From JACQAI01 sp035507915 (GTDB lineage Bacteria; Pseudomonadota; Alphaproteobacteria; Elsterales; Elsteraceae), in assembly GCA_035507915.1 (NCBI GenBank), contig DATJNS010000083.1, positions 1-18,912 of the forward strand: DNA of 18,912 bases, given 5' to 3'. The notes under the pieces were generated by a model. It did no database searches. It was given only the letters and a program-made list of their open reading frames with translations, and was not told the DNA's origin. Both the position numbers and the translations under genes were made by a program. Positions 6,588 through 14,104 of this stretch are shown one piece after another; within the stretch, counting starts at the first letter, position 1, and every line of letters begins with the position of its first letter.

Positions 6588-7292
6588 ATGGCCGATCCTG
6601 TTGGCTACAAGCGCGCGGCGCCCGGCACGCAGCCCGACTACCTGCACCCCGCCTATCAGTCGACGGTGAGGCGATCGCCGGCGCAGCGGTTGATCGTGCT
6701 GCCCCACACCTTGACCGAGGTGACGGGCCCGCTGTTCGGCCACGTGAAGCCCGGCCCGACCGACACCGATCTGACCAAGCAGCACGCCGGCGAGCCGATC
6801 GGCGAGCGCATGATCGTCGGTGGCCGGATCCTCGACGAGGACGGGCGGCCGGTGCCCGACACCTTGGTCGAGCTGTGGCAATGCAATGCCACTGGACGCT
6901 ATCACCATGACGCCGATCAGCACGACGCGCCGCTCGATCCCAACTTCACCGGCGCCGGCCGCGCGATCACGGACGCCGAGGGGCGTTACGAATTCACCAC
7001 GATCAAGCCCGGCGCTTATCCGTGGCGCAACCACTACAACGGCTGGCGTCCGGCGCATCTGCATTTCTCCGTGTTCGGGCGCAGCTTCCTGACCCGGCTG
7101 GTGACGCAGATGTATTTCCCCGGCGATCCGCTGCTGCCGCTCGATCCGATCTTCAATTCGGTGAACGACCCCGAGGCGCGCGACCGCATGATCTCGTCGT
7201 TCGACATCGAGCGCACCAAGCCGGAGTTCGCGCTCGGCTACACGTTCGACATGGTGCTGCGCGGCCGCAACGCCACGCCGATGGTGGGCTGA
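6588..7292 (+). CDS. pcaH: Protocatechuate 3,4-dioxygenase beta subunit
   Basis: A 234-residue intradiol dioxygenase subunit. PcaHG cleaves protocatechuate between its two hydroxyls to 3-carboxy-cis,cis-muconate in the cytoplasm. The four non-heme Fe(III) ligands of the beta subunit are visible: Tyr105 in GRYHHD, Tyr144 in GAYPWRN, and His157 and His159 in RPAHLHFS. The N-terminal region with the YQSTVRRSP pattern is also typical of PcaH. TGAGGAGA lies 7 nt before the ATG. The gene is followed after 1 bp by pcaG, and the pair surely forms one complex. A small GC-rich hairpin (6544-6549 with 6560-6565) sits in the short leader after the acyl-CoA dehydrogenase; its role is unknown. Confidence 0.95.
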   Translation: MADPVGYKRAAPGTQPDYLHPAYQSTVRRSPAQRLIVLPHTLTEVTGPLFGHVKPGPTDTDLTKQHAGEPIGERMIVGGRILDEDGRPVPDTLVELWQCNATGRYHHDADQHDAPLDPNFTGAGRAITDAEGRYEFTTIKPGAYPWRNHYNGWRPAHLHFSVFGRSFLTRLVTQMYFPGDPLLPLDPIFNSVNDPEARDRMISSFDIERTKPEFALGYTFDMVLRGRNATPMVG

Positions 7293-7293
7293 C

Positions 7294-7863
7294 ATGAAGC
7301 ACATCCCGACCCCGTCGCAGACCGTCGGCCCGTTCTACGCGCTGGGCACGACCTGGATGCATACGAGCGACATCGCCCAGGGCGCGACCGCGGGCGAGCG
7401 CATCGCGATCAGCGGCACCGTGACGGACGGCGACGGCAAGCCGATCCCCGACGCGTTCCTCGAGGTCTGGCAGGCCAATGCCCACGGCAAGTACGCGCAT
7501 CCCGACGATCCGCAGGACAAGCCGGTCGATCCGGGATTCACGGGCTTCGGCCGCGTGCCGACCGACAAGGACGGGCGCTTCCGCTTCACCACGGTCAAGC
7601 CGGGCGCCGTGCCGGGTCTCGGCAACTCGCTCCAGGCGCCGCACGTCCTGGTCGCGGTGTTCATGCGCGGCATGCTGCGTCACGCCTATACGCGGATCTA
7701 TTTCTCCGACGAGAAGGCCAACGCCACCGACCCGGTACTCGGTCTGGTCGAGGACGCGGGGCGGCGCAAGACGCTGATCGCCGAGCGCGCTCCGGGCGCG
7801 GCCGAGTATCGTTGGAACGTCGTCATGCAGGGTCCCGGCGAGACCGTGTTCTTCGACGCCTGA
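7294..7863 (+). CDS. pcaG: Protocatechuate 3,4-dioxygenase alpha subunit
   Basis: A 189-residue alpha subunit, close to the usual length of about 200. It begins with TPSQTVGPFY (6-15), the alpha-subunit signature that contributes to the substrate pocket, and shares the core fold with PcaH (ISGTVTDGDGKPIPDAFLEVWQ near 39-60, DGRFRFTTVKPGAVPG near 93-108). It lacks the tyrosine/histidine iron ligand set, as expected for the non-catalytic subunit. It starts one base after the pcaH stop and ends 20 bp before pcaB, so pcaH, pcaG and pcaB are clearly one transcription unit. Confidence 0.94.
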   Translation: MKHIPTPSQTVGPFYALGTTWMHTSDIAQGATAGERIAISGTVTDGDGKPIPDAFLEVWQANAHGKYAHPDDPQDKPVDPGFTGFGRVPTDKDGRFRFTTVKPGAVPGLGNSLQAPHVLVAVFMRGMLRHAYTRIYFSDEKANATDPVLGLVEDAGRRKTLIAERAPGAAEYRWNVVMQGPGETVFFDA

Positions 7864-7883
7864 GCGCAGCGCCGGGCGCGACC

Positions 7884-9227
7884 ATGACGGGCTCGCTCCT
7901 GATTCCGCTCTTCGGTTCGCGCGCGGTCGCCGACCTGTTCTCGGACCATGCGCGCCTGCAGGCGCTGCTCGATTTCGAGGCCGCGCTCGCCGCCGCCGAA
8001 GCCGCGACCGGCGTCATCCCGCAAGCGGCGGCTGGCGCCATCACCGCCGCGTGCCGCGTCGACCGGCTCGATCTCGCAGGCTTCGCCGACGAGGCGGAAC
8101 GTGCGGGCAACCTCGCGATCCCGCTGGTCAAACGATTGACCGCGGCGGTGGCCCGCGACGATGCCGGGGCCGCGCGCTTCGTACATTGGGGCGCCACCAG
8201 CCAGGATGCCATCGACACCGGCCTGGTGCTCCAGCTGCGCGCCGCGCAGGGCGTGATCGAGGCCGACCTCGCCCGGCTGTCCGATGGGCTCGCGCGGCTC
8301 GCGCAGACCCACCGGCGCACGCCCGAGGTCGGGCGCACCTGGCTGCAGCACGCGCTGCCGATCAGCTTCGGCCTCAAGGCGGCGGGTTGGCTCGATGCGG
8401 TCGAGCGTCACCGCGCGCGGCTCGCGGCGCTGCGGCCGCGGTTGCTGGTGCTGCAGTTCGGCGGCGCTGCCGGCACGCTCGCGTCGCTCGGCACGCACGG
8501 GCTCGCGGTCGCCGAGGCGTTGGCGCACCGGCTCGACCTGGCGCTGCCCGCGATGCCGTGGCACACCGCGCGCGACCGCTTCGTCGAGCTGGGGGCGATG
8601 CTCGGCCTGATCGTCGGCACGCTCGGCAAGATCGCGCGTGACCTGTCGCTCCTGATGCAGACCGACGTCGGCGAGGCATTCGAGCCGGCGGGCGCCGGCC
8701 GCGGCGGCTCGTCGACCATGCCGCACAAGCGCAACCCGGTCGCCGCCGCGGCGGTGCTCGCCGCCGCGACGCGCGCGCCGGGCCTGGTCGCGACCTTGAT
8801 GAGCGCGCAGGTGCAGGAGCACGAGCGTGGCCTCGGCGGCTGGCACGCCGAGTGGGTGGCGCTGCCCGAGCTCACGGTGCTCACGGCCGGTGCGCTCGCC
8901 CAGACCGCGGACACGATCGCCGGTCTCGAGATCGATGCGGCGCGGATGCGCGCCAACCTCGACGCGACCCGCGGCCTCATCATGGCCGAGGCCGTGATGA
9001 TGGCGCTCGGCGGCGCGCTCGGGCGGCTCGAGGCACACCATCTGATCGAAGCGGCGTGCCGGCGCGCGGTGGCCGAGGGCCGGCATCTGCGCGACGTGTT
9101 GGCGCAAGACCCCGCCGTTGCCGCCCATCTCGACGCGACGGCGCTCGACCGACTGTTCGACCCGCTCAACTATCTCGGCGCCACGGAGGCGCTGATCGAT
9201 CGCGTGCTCGCCGCGCGCCATGGCTAG
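7884..9227 (+). CDS. pcaB: 3-carboxy-cis,cis-muconate cycloisomerase
   Basis: A 447-residue member of the fumarase/aspartase superfamily, the usual length for PcaB. It converts 3-carboxy-cis,cis-muconate, the PcaHG product, to gamma-carboxymuconolactone. The superfamily signature GSSTMPHKRNP starts at residue 275, with the flexible-loop serines 276-277, and HWGATSQD (101-108) supplies the other active-site region. The ATG at 7884 begins MTGSLLIPLFGS, which matches the normal PcaB start, although the ribosome binding site before it is weak; it may rely on coupling to pcaG. Argininosuccinate and adenylosuccinate lyases are related, but the pcaHG context settles the call. The next enzymes, PcaC and PcaD, are not in the window. 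Confidence 0.93.
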   Translation: MTGSLLIPLFGSRAVADLFSDHARLQALLDFEAALAAAEAATGVIPQAAAGAITAACRVDRLDLAGFADEAERAGNLAIPLVKRLTAAVARDDAGAARFVHWGATSQDAIDTGLVLQLRAAQGVIEADLARLSDGLARLAQTHRRTPEVGRTWLQHALPISFGLKAAGWLDAVERHRARLAALRPRLLVLQFGGAAGTLASLGTHGLAVAEALAHRLDLALPAMPWHTARDRFVELGAMLGLIVGTLGKIARDLSLLMQTDVGEAFEPAGAGRGGSSTMPHKRNPVAAAAVLAAATRAPGLVATLMSAQVQEHERGLGGWHAEWVALPELTVLTAGALAQTADTIAGLEIDAARMRANLDATRGLIMAEAVMMALGGALGRLEAHHLIEAACRRAVAEGRHLRDVLAQDPAVAAHLDATALDRLFDPLNYLGATEALIDRVLAARHG

Positions 9228-9238
9228 GAGGTGACGCG

Positions 9239-10183
9239 ATGGACCTGCCGCTCGAGAAGGGTCTGACGTTCGGCATCCAGACGAGGATCATGACGCCGGA
9301 CGACGCGCGCGACGCGGTCGCGCTCGCCGAGCGGTCCGGCTATGTGTCGATCTCGGTCGGCGATCATCTGGCTTATGCCGTGCCGATCCTCGATCCGCTG
9401 ATCCAGCTCGCCACCGTCGCGGCACTGACCCGCAGCGTCACCGTGATGCCGGCGGTCTATCTCCTGCCGCTGCGCCATCCCGGTCCGGTGGCCAAGCAGG
9501 TGGCGACGCTCGATCACATGAGCGGCGGGCGCCTGATCTTCGGCGTCGGCGTCGGCGGCGAGTTCGCCAGCGACTTCGAGGTGGCGGGCGTGCCGATCAA
9601 GGAACGCGGCGCCCGGCTGTCGGAAGCCATCGAAGTGCTGCGCAAGCTGTGGACCGGCGACAAGGTCAGTCATCAAGGGCGGTTCTACGCGTTCAAGGAC
9701 ATCCAGATGCTGCCCGCGCCGGTGCAGCCGGGCGGTCCGCCGATCTGGTGCGGCGGCCGCTCGGACGCCGCACTGCGCCGGATCGCGGAACTGGCCGACG
9801 GCTGGATCTCGTACGTCGTGACCGCCGACACGTATCGCGCGGGCTTGGAGAAGATCGCTGCGTTCGCCGCACAGGCGGGACGGCGGCCGACGCGCTTCGG
9901 CACCTCCCATCTGCTGTTCGTTCGGTTCGGCAAGACGCGCGAGGAGGCGCTGGAGGAGGCCGCCAAGCACCTGTCGATCCGATATGCCATGGACTTCCGA
10001 AAGCCGGCCGAGCGCTACTGCGCGCTCGGCCGGCCGGAGGACGTCGCGGAGGCGGTGCGCAAGTTTCACGACGCGGGCGTGCGTCGTCTCGTGCTCGACA
10101 TGATCGGGCGCCCCGAGGAGCGGCCGGGTCAGTTCCAGCGCTTCGCGGAGGAGGTCAAGCCGTTGCTCGCCGGCCTCGGCTGA
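9239..10183 (+). CDS. LLM-class flavin-dependent oxidoreductase
   Basis: A 314-residue protein of the bacterial luciferase-like monooxygenase fold, a TIM barrel that uses FMN or F420. Typical stretches are SVGDHLAY near 41-48, AALTRSVTVMPAVYLLPLRHP near 60-80, LDHMSGGRLIFGVGVGGE near 91-108, RLSEAIEVLRKLWTG near 125-139, and PPIWCGGRSDAALRRIAELADGW near 162-184. The last of these closely matches F420-dependent family members, but cofactor choice cannot be settled from sequence. AGGAGGTGA (9226-9234) overlaps the pcaB stop and gives a near-perfect ribosome binding site, so it is probably translated from the pca transcript. It is not a known part of the protocatechuate pathway. It might hydroxylate or oxidise a compound feeding into protocatechuate; that is inference. 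Confidence 0.88.
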   Translation: MDLPLEKGLTFGIQTRIMTPDDARDAVALAERSGYVSISVGDHLAYAVPILDPLIQLATVAALTRSVTVMPAVYLLPLRHPGPVAKQVATLDHMSGGRLIFGVGVGGEFASDFEVAGVPIKERGARLSEAIEVLRKLWTGDKVSHQGRFYAFKDIQMLPAPVQPGGPPIWCGGRSDAALRRIAELADGWISYVVTADTYRAGLEKIAAFAAQAGRRPTRFGTSHLLFVRFGKTREEALEEAAKHLSIRYAMDFRKPAERYCALGRPEDVAEAVRKFHDAGVRRLVLDMIGRPEERPGQFQRFAEEVKPLLAGLG

Positions 10184-10200
10184 CGCATCCGGCACGTCAG
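10180..10200. repeat. Inverted repeat carrying both convergent stop codons
   Basis: CTGACG (10180-10185) and CGTCAG (10195-10200) are perfect inverted arms around a 9-nt loop. The TGA of the LLM gene lies in the left arm and the TGA of the dehydrogenase on the minus strand lies in the right arm. A six-pair stem with no T-run is too weak for a standard terminator. It may be chance or a small bidirectional 3' end structure. Confidence 0.35.
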
Positions 10201-11087
10201 GGCACGATCTTGACCTGGGCGGCGCGTTCGCTGCAGCGGATCAGCAGGTTGATGTCGGCCTCGTAGCCGTGCTCGTTGACCGCCGCCTGATAGATCTCGC
10301 GCACCAGCCCGGCGAGCGGCATCGGCGCGCCGCTCGCGATGCCCATCTCGGTCGCCAGCCGCACGTCCTTGTGCATCAGGCCGAGCATGAAGTTGGCCAC
10401 CAAGCTGCCGTCGACCAGCCGCGGCAACGTGATGTCGGTCGTGTAGCTGCGCGCCGAGCCCTTGGGCAGCACGGTGGCGCAAGTCTCCAGGCTCAGGCCG
10501 CTCTTGATGCCCATCGCGACGGCCTCGAAGGTCACCGCGCGCACGCCGGCGGCGATCACGTTGTTGACCAGCTTCATGAGGTGACCGGTGCCGACGTCGC
10601 CGGTGTGGAAGATGTTCGGGCTGATGTCCGCGAGCACGGGGCGCGCGCGCTCGAACAGCGCGGCCGGCGCGCCCACCATGATCGCGATCGTGCCCGCCTC
10701 GGCGCCGTGCGGGCCGCCGCTCACCGGCGCGTCGATCAGCTGGATGCCGCGCGACGCCAGCGCCGCCGCCATCTCGCGGGTGGCGACGGGGTCGCCGGTC
10801 GTCATGTCGGCGATGATGCTGCCGGGCTTCAGGTGCGCGGCGAGCCCGTCGGCGTCATCCGTGCCGAAGATGACCTCGCGCACCTGATTCGAGGTCGGCA
10901 GACAGGTCATGACGAGGTCGCACGCGTCCGCCATCGCGCGCAGGTTCTGCACCGGCACGGCACCCGCGGCGGCGAACGTTTGCACGACGTCGGGGCGCAG
11001 GTCATAGGCGCGCAGGGGGTTTTTCAGCATGAGGCGGCGGGCGAGCGCCCCGCCCATCTTGCCGAGACCGACGTAACCCAACTCCAT
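10197..11087 (-). CDS. NAD(P)-dependent beta-hydroxyacid dehydrogenase (3-hydroxyisobutyrate dehydrogenase family)
   Basis: A 296-residue protein of normal family length. It has an N-terminal Rossmann motif (GYVGLGKMGGALARRL, residues 4-19), the substrate-binding DAPVSGGPHGAEAGT (119-133) and the catalytic Lys172 in GHLMKLVNN. Such enzymes oxidise 3-hydroxyisobutyrate, tartronate semialdehyde or related hydroxyacids reversibly. GGAGGAA lies 5 nt before the ATG at 11087. It is convergent with the LLM gene and divergent from the small membrane-protein gene, so it is probably a single-gene unit. A valine-breakdown role would pair it with the isobutyryl-CoA dehydrogenase-like gene at 5378, but mmsA is absent and related imine reductases have similar motifs. 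Confidence 0.88.
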   Translation of the reverse strand: MELGYVGLGKMGGALARRLMLKNPLRAYDLRPDVVQTFAAAGAVPVQNLRAMADACDLVMTCLPTSNQVREVIFGTDDADGLAAHLKPGSIIADMTTGDPVATREMAAALASRGIQLIDAPVSGGPHGAEAGTIAIMVGAPAALFERARPVLADISPNIFHTGDVGTGHLMKLVNNVIAAGVRAVTFEAVAMGIKSGLSLETCATVLPKGSARSYTTDITLPRLVDGSLVANFMLGLMHKDVRLATEMGIASGAPMPLAGLVREIYQAAVNEHGYEADINLLIRCSERAAQVKIVP

Positions 11088-11125
11088 GGCTTCCTCCGCG
11101 GGCGCCCGATGCGCCGGTTCGGGAT

Positions 11126-11141
11126 TCTCAAGGTATTGAGA
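11126..11141. promoter_or_regulatory. Operator-like inverted repeat in a divergent intergenic region
   Basis: TCTCAA (11126-11131) and TTGAGA (11136-11141) are perfect inverted arms around a 4-nt spacer. The site lies 39-54 nt upstream of the dehydrogenase start on the minus strand and about 90 nt upstream of the small membrane-protein start on the plus strand, where a regulator could control one or both. It is the only AT-richer patch in this gap. No regulator gene is adjacent, and the site is a candidate only. Confidence 0.35.
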
Positions 11142-11231
11142 TAACTTGTCGAATCGCGCGCAGGGTCTTGCGGACTCGGGCGTTAATAAGGACGAGCGGC
11201 GACCGCGAGACCGCTTTGAGGAGCACCGGAA

Positions 11232-11360
11232 ATGGTCCTTCGCATGGGGACATGGGGCAATCGGGCGAGCCTGCGCAACGCGCTCTGCCTGTTCTGGCTG
11301 CTCGCCCTGATCCTGACGCCCGTCCTGCTGTCGCAGCTGCTGTACGCGACCCTGGATTGA
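11232..11360 (+). CDS. Small single-helix membrane protein, 42 residues, unknown function
   Basis: An ATG at 11232 opens a 42-residue frame ending in TGA at 11358-11360. GAGGAG (11218-11223) lies 8 nt upstream, one of the best ribosome binding sites in the window. The N-terminal 16 residues carry three arginines, followed by one hydrophobic helix (about residues 17-38, rich in Leu with Trp, Phe and Pro), ending in TLD. Topology by the positive-inside rule would be N-terminus in the cytoplasm. I do not recognise a family. It lies in a 383-bp gap between the dehydrogenase and the alpha/beta hydrolase, in the same direction as the hydrolase and 110 bp before it. The stretch 11361-11459 is very GC-rich and shows no further gene. 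Confidence 0.6.
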   Translation: MVLRMGTWGNRASLRNALCLFWLLALILTPVLLSQLLYATLD

Positions 11361-11470
11361 CGGGCCGGCCGGCGGGGGCGCCCGACCGGCGAGGCGGGCC
11401 GCTCGGCGCTTCCCTCGCGCCGCCCCGATCCTCGACACTGTCCGCCGCCGGTCGGCGACGGAGGATTGCC

Positions 11471-12382
11471 ATGACGACCCCGAACCTGAAGCGCGTGCGG
11501 ACCCGCACGCTCGATGTCGCCTACGAGGAGAGTGGGCCGCCCGACGGCGCCCCGGTCGTGCTGCTGCACGGCTTCCCCTACGACCCGCGCGCCTACGACG
11601 CCATGCTGGCGCCGCTCGCGGCCGCCGGCTGCCGCGTTCTGGTGCCCTATTTGCGCGGCTACGGCCCCACGCGCTTCCTGTCGGCCGACACGCCGCGCTC
11701 GGGCCAGCAGGCGGCGCTGGCCAACGACCTCCTGGAGCTGCTCGATGCGCTCGCTCTGCCGAGCGCCGGGCTCGCGGGCTACGACTGGGGCGGCCGCGCC
11801 GCCTGCATCGTCGCCGCGCTGTGGCCGGAGCGCGCACGCTGCCTGGTCACCTGCGGCGGCTACAACCTGCAGGACATCGCCGCTTCGGTGAAGCCGGCCG
11901 CGCCCGAGCAGGAGCATCGTCACTGGTACCAGTACTACTTCCACACCGAGCGCGGCCGCGCCGGGCTGGAGGCCAACCGCCGCGGCATCGCCAAGCTGCT
12001 GTGGCGGCTGTGGTCGCCCAACTGGCAGTTCGACGACGCGACCTTCGAGCAAACCGCGCCGTCGTTCGACAATCCCGATTTCGTGCCGGTCGTGATCCAG
12101 TCCTATCGCCACCGCTACGGCTACGCGCCGGGCGATCCCGCGCTCGAGCCGATCGAGCGGCGTCTGGCAGCGCAGCCCGGCATCGCGGTGCCGACCATCG
12201 TGCTGCACGGCGACGGCGACGGCGTCGGCCCCGCCGCCGGGTCCGAGCGCCATGCACGCCACTTCTCCGGGCCCTATCAGCGGCGCGTGATCCCGCTGGT
12301 CGGCCACAACGTGCCGCAGGAAGCGCCGCGCGAGACCACCGAGGCGTTGCTCGAGCTGATGGCGTCGACCAAACCGCGCTAG
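11471..12382 (+). CDS. Alpha/beta hydrolase with Asp nucleophile (epoxide hydrolase/haloalkane dehalogenase-like)
   Basis: A 303-residue alpha/beta hydrolase. HGFP (33-36) provides the oxyanion-hole region, and the nucleophile elbow reads GYDWGG with Asp105 in the nucleophile place. The catalytic His is probably His279 in VGHNVPQEAP, and an acid is offered near VLHGDGDGVGP (about 247-257). An Asp nucleophile with Trp after it is typical of epoxide hydrolases and haloalkane or fluoroacetate dehalogenases, which form an ester intermediate. It argues against a Ser esterase and against PcaD. The insert near 140-190 rich in Tyr, His and Trp is the cap domain. GGAGG lies 6 nt before the ATG at 11471. 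Substrate unknown. Its stop overlaps that of the next gene on the minus strand within CTAG. Confidence 0.87.
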   Translation: MTTPNLKRVRTRTLDVAYEESGPPDGAPVVLLHGFPYDPRAYDAMLAPLAAAGCRVLVPYLRGYGPTRFLSADTPRSGQQAALANDLLELLDALALPSAGLAGYDWGGRAACIVAALWPERARCLVTCGGYNLQDIAASVKPAAPEQEHRHWYQYYFHTERGRAGLEANRRGIAKLLWRLWSPNWQFDDATFEQTAPSFDNPDFVPVVIQSYRHRYGYAPGDPALEPIERRLAAQPGIAVPTIVLHGDGDGVGPAAGSERHARHFSGPYQRRVIPLVGHNVPQEAPRETTEALLELMASTKPR

Positions 12383-13206
12383 CGGATGCGGAACTCGATC
12401 ATCACCGGGTGGTGATCGCTCGCCAGGTTGCTGGCCGGGCTGTGGACGACCTCGCCCGCCAACACCTCGATCGCGTCGTTGGCGAGAATGTGGTCGATGC
12501 GCACCGCCGAGCTCTTGTCGAGGTTGAGCAGGTCGGTCGGGATCGAAAAGCGGCGGCCGGCCGGCGGTACGGCATCCTTGAGCCCGAGCTCGGCGAGCGC
12601 GCCGAACACCAGCCGGCCGCTTTCGATCATGCGTTCGACCGTCGGCGCCGCGTCGCCGGTGAAACGCTCGAACGCCGCGATCAGCCGGGCCTGATCGACG
12701 CCGTCGTCCGGATTGATGCAGTTGAGGTCGCCGCCCAGGATCAGCGGACCCGTGACGCCGGCGATCATGCGCGCGAAGTCGCGCGCCTTGTTGTCGGGGT
12801 AGCGGTGCGGGTGGGGATGGTAGGACGCGACGGTGAAGCGCCCGCCCGGGCTGTCGATCGTAGCCGACAGGCCGCCGCGGTTGTAGATGCGCATCTCCTC
12901 CGACTTGGCGATCGGGTGGCGCGACAGGATCGCGTTGCCCCAGGCCTCGTCGTAGAGCCCGGCGGCCTGGAACGGGAAGCCGAACAGCTCGCCGTAGTCG
13001 ACCATGTGGCCGGCGTGCTGGCGGCAGAACAGCGCCTCGTTGAGGACCAGCAGATCGGGCGACAGCTCGTTGATGAGGGCCAGCGCTGCGTCGGCCCGCT
13101 CGCGGTCGATCCGGCGCCGCTCGCTCGGGTCCGGCGCCATCGGTCGAAGCCCTTCGAGGATGTTGAAGGAGACGATGCGCAAGGATGCTCGGCGCGTGTC
13201 GGTCAT
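12379..13206 (-). CDS. Endonuclease/exonuclease/phosphatase-family protein
   Basis: A 275-residue metal-dependent hydrolase of the EEP fold (DNase I, exonuclease III, sphingomyelinase and inositol phosphatase relatives). Metal and catalytic positions are recognisable: Asn15 in SFNIL, Glu57 in VLNEA, Asp160 and Asn162 in GGDLN, Asp238-His239 in RIDHI, and Asp264-His265 in SDHHPV. No signal peptide is seen, so it is probably cytoplasmic. The substrate may be nucleic acid, a phospholipid head group or another phosphodiester; sequence does not decide. The ATG at 13206 lacks an evident ribosome binding site. It is convergent with the hydrolase and divergent from the first SDR, separated from it by 82 bp. 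Confidence 0.87.
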   Translation of the reverse strand: MTDTRRASLRIVSFNILEGLRPMAPDPSERRRIDRERADAALALINELSPDLLVLNEALFCRQHAGHMVDYGELFGFPFQAAGLYDEAWGNAILSRHPIAKSEEMRIYNRGGLSATIDSPGGRFTVASYHPHPHRYPDNKARDFARMIAGVTGPLILGGDLNCINPDDGVDQARLIAAFERFTGDAAPTVERMIESGRLVFGALAELGLKDAVPPAGRRFSIPTDLLNLDKSSAVRIDHILANDAIEVLAGEVVHSPASNLASDHHPVMIEFRIR

Positions 13207-13226
13207 GCGTCATTGTCGTCGTGCCT

Positions 13227-13254
13227 GTGACAGCCGGCAAGCCGCTGCTAACAT
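13227..13254 (+). promoter_or_regulatory. Candidate promoter for the SDR/ACAD/kinase operon
   Basis: GTGACA (13227-13232) matches the -35 consensus at five of six positions. After 16 nt, TAACAT (13249-13254) matches the -10 at four of six. Transcription would begin near 13261, about 28 nt before the first SDR start at 13289. It is the best sigma-70-like pair in the gap between the divergent EEP and SDR genes. No operator was recognised. Confidence 0.4.
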
Positions 13255-13288
13255 CGGCGCAAGACCACGCGCAACCGGGAGGACGGCC

Positions 13289-14092
13289 ATGGATTTCAAG
13301 GGCAAAGTCGCGCTCATCACCGGCGGGGCGAACGGCATCGGCCGCGCGACCGCGCTCAGCTTCGCCCAGCAGGGCGCGAAGCTCGTGATCGTCGATCGCG
13401 ACGCGGCGTCGGGCGAAGGGACCGCGGGGGCGATCCGCCAGCAGGGCGGCGAGGCGCGCTTCGTCGCCGCGGACGTGACCAAGTCGGCCGACGTCCAGAA
13501 CTACGTCAAGACGGCGCTCGACGCCTACGGCCGGATCGACTGCTTCTTCAACAACGCCGGCATCGAGGGCAAGGTCGCGGTGACCGCGGAGTACGACGAG
13601 GCGGTGTTCGACCAGGTGATCGGCGTCAACGTCAAGGGCGTGTTCCTCGGCCTGCGCCACGTCCTGCCCGTGATGCTGAAGCAGAAGGCCGGCGCGATCG
13701 TCAACACGGCCTCGGTCGCCGGCCTGACCGCGACACCCGGCATGCCGGCCTACGTCGCCTCGAAGCACGCCGTGCTCGGCCTGACCAAGACGGCGGCGGG
13801 CGAGGTCGCACGCGAGGGCATCCGGGTCAACGCGGTGTGCCCGGGTCCGGTCGAGACGCGCATGATCCAGTCGCTCGCCGAGCAGCTCAACCCGAAGGAC
13901 CCCAACAGCATCGCGGACAAGTACAAGGCCGCGCTGCCGACCGGGCGCTACACCCAGCCCGAGGAGATCGCCAACATGGTCCTGTTCCTGTGCTCGGAGC
14001 TCGCGGGCAACATCACGGGCGCGCACTTCGTGATCGACGGCGGGCGCACCGCGACCGGCGGCGCCGTCACCGCGATCCTGAACAAGCGCTGA
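13289..14092 (+). CDS. Short-chain dehydrogenase/reductase, first of two
   Basis: A 267-residue classical SDR that would oxidise a secondary alcohol or reduce a ketone. The coenzyme motif TGGANGIG spans 11-18, and Asp36 at the end of the second strand favours NAD over NADP. NNAG is at 88-91, structural Asn114 follows, and the catalytic triad is Ser142, Tyr155 and Lys159. A Gly-rich C-terminus (GGRTATGGAVT) replaces the shorter common ending. GGGAGGA lies 6 nt before the ATG. It leads a co-directional run of seven genes and ends 12 bp before the second SDR. A beta-oxidation or hydroxyacid role is likely from context, but the substrate is not assignable. Confidence 0.9.
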   Translation: MDFKGKVALITGGANGIGRATALSFAQQGAKLVIVDRDAASGEGTAGAIRQQGGEARFVAADVTKSADVQNYVKTALDAYGRIDCFFNNAGIEGKVAVTAEYDEAVFDQVIGVNVKGVFLGLRHVLPVMLKQKAGAIVNTASVAGLTATPGMPAYVASKHAVLGLTKTAAGEVAREGIRVNAVCPGPVETRMIQSLAEQLNPKDPNSIADKYKAALPTGRYTQPEEIANMVLFLCSELAGNITGAHFVIDGGRTATGGAVTAILNKR

Positions 14093-14104
14093 GCGGAGGC
14101 GGCG

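Noticed and set aside
5174..6589. A 471-codon minus-strand frame over the first acyl-CoA dehydrogenase
   Set aside because: It is a shadow of the acyl-CoA dehydrogenase and the sirtuin, with Arg/Asp/Val-rich sequence and no recognisable domain.
11361..11470. Further small gene or terminator in the GC-rich gap before the alpha/beta hydrolase
   Set aside because: Only GC-rich short self-complementary words were seen, with no T-run, start plus ribosome binding site or recognisable peptide, apart from the hydrolase's own GGAGG.
11471..12382. Alpha/beta hydrolase as PcaD, which would complete the protocatechuate pathway
   Set aside because: The nucleophile elbow has Asp (GYDWGG) rather than the Ser of PcaD-type lactonases, and it is separated from the pca genes by a minus-strand gene.
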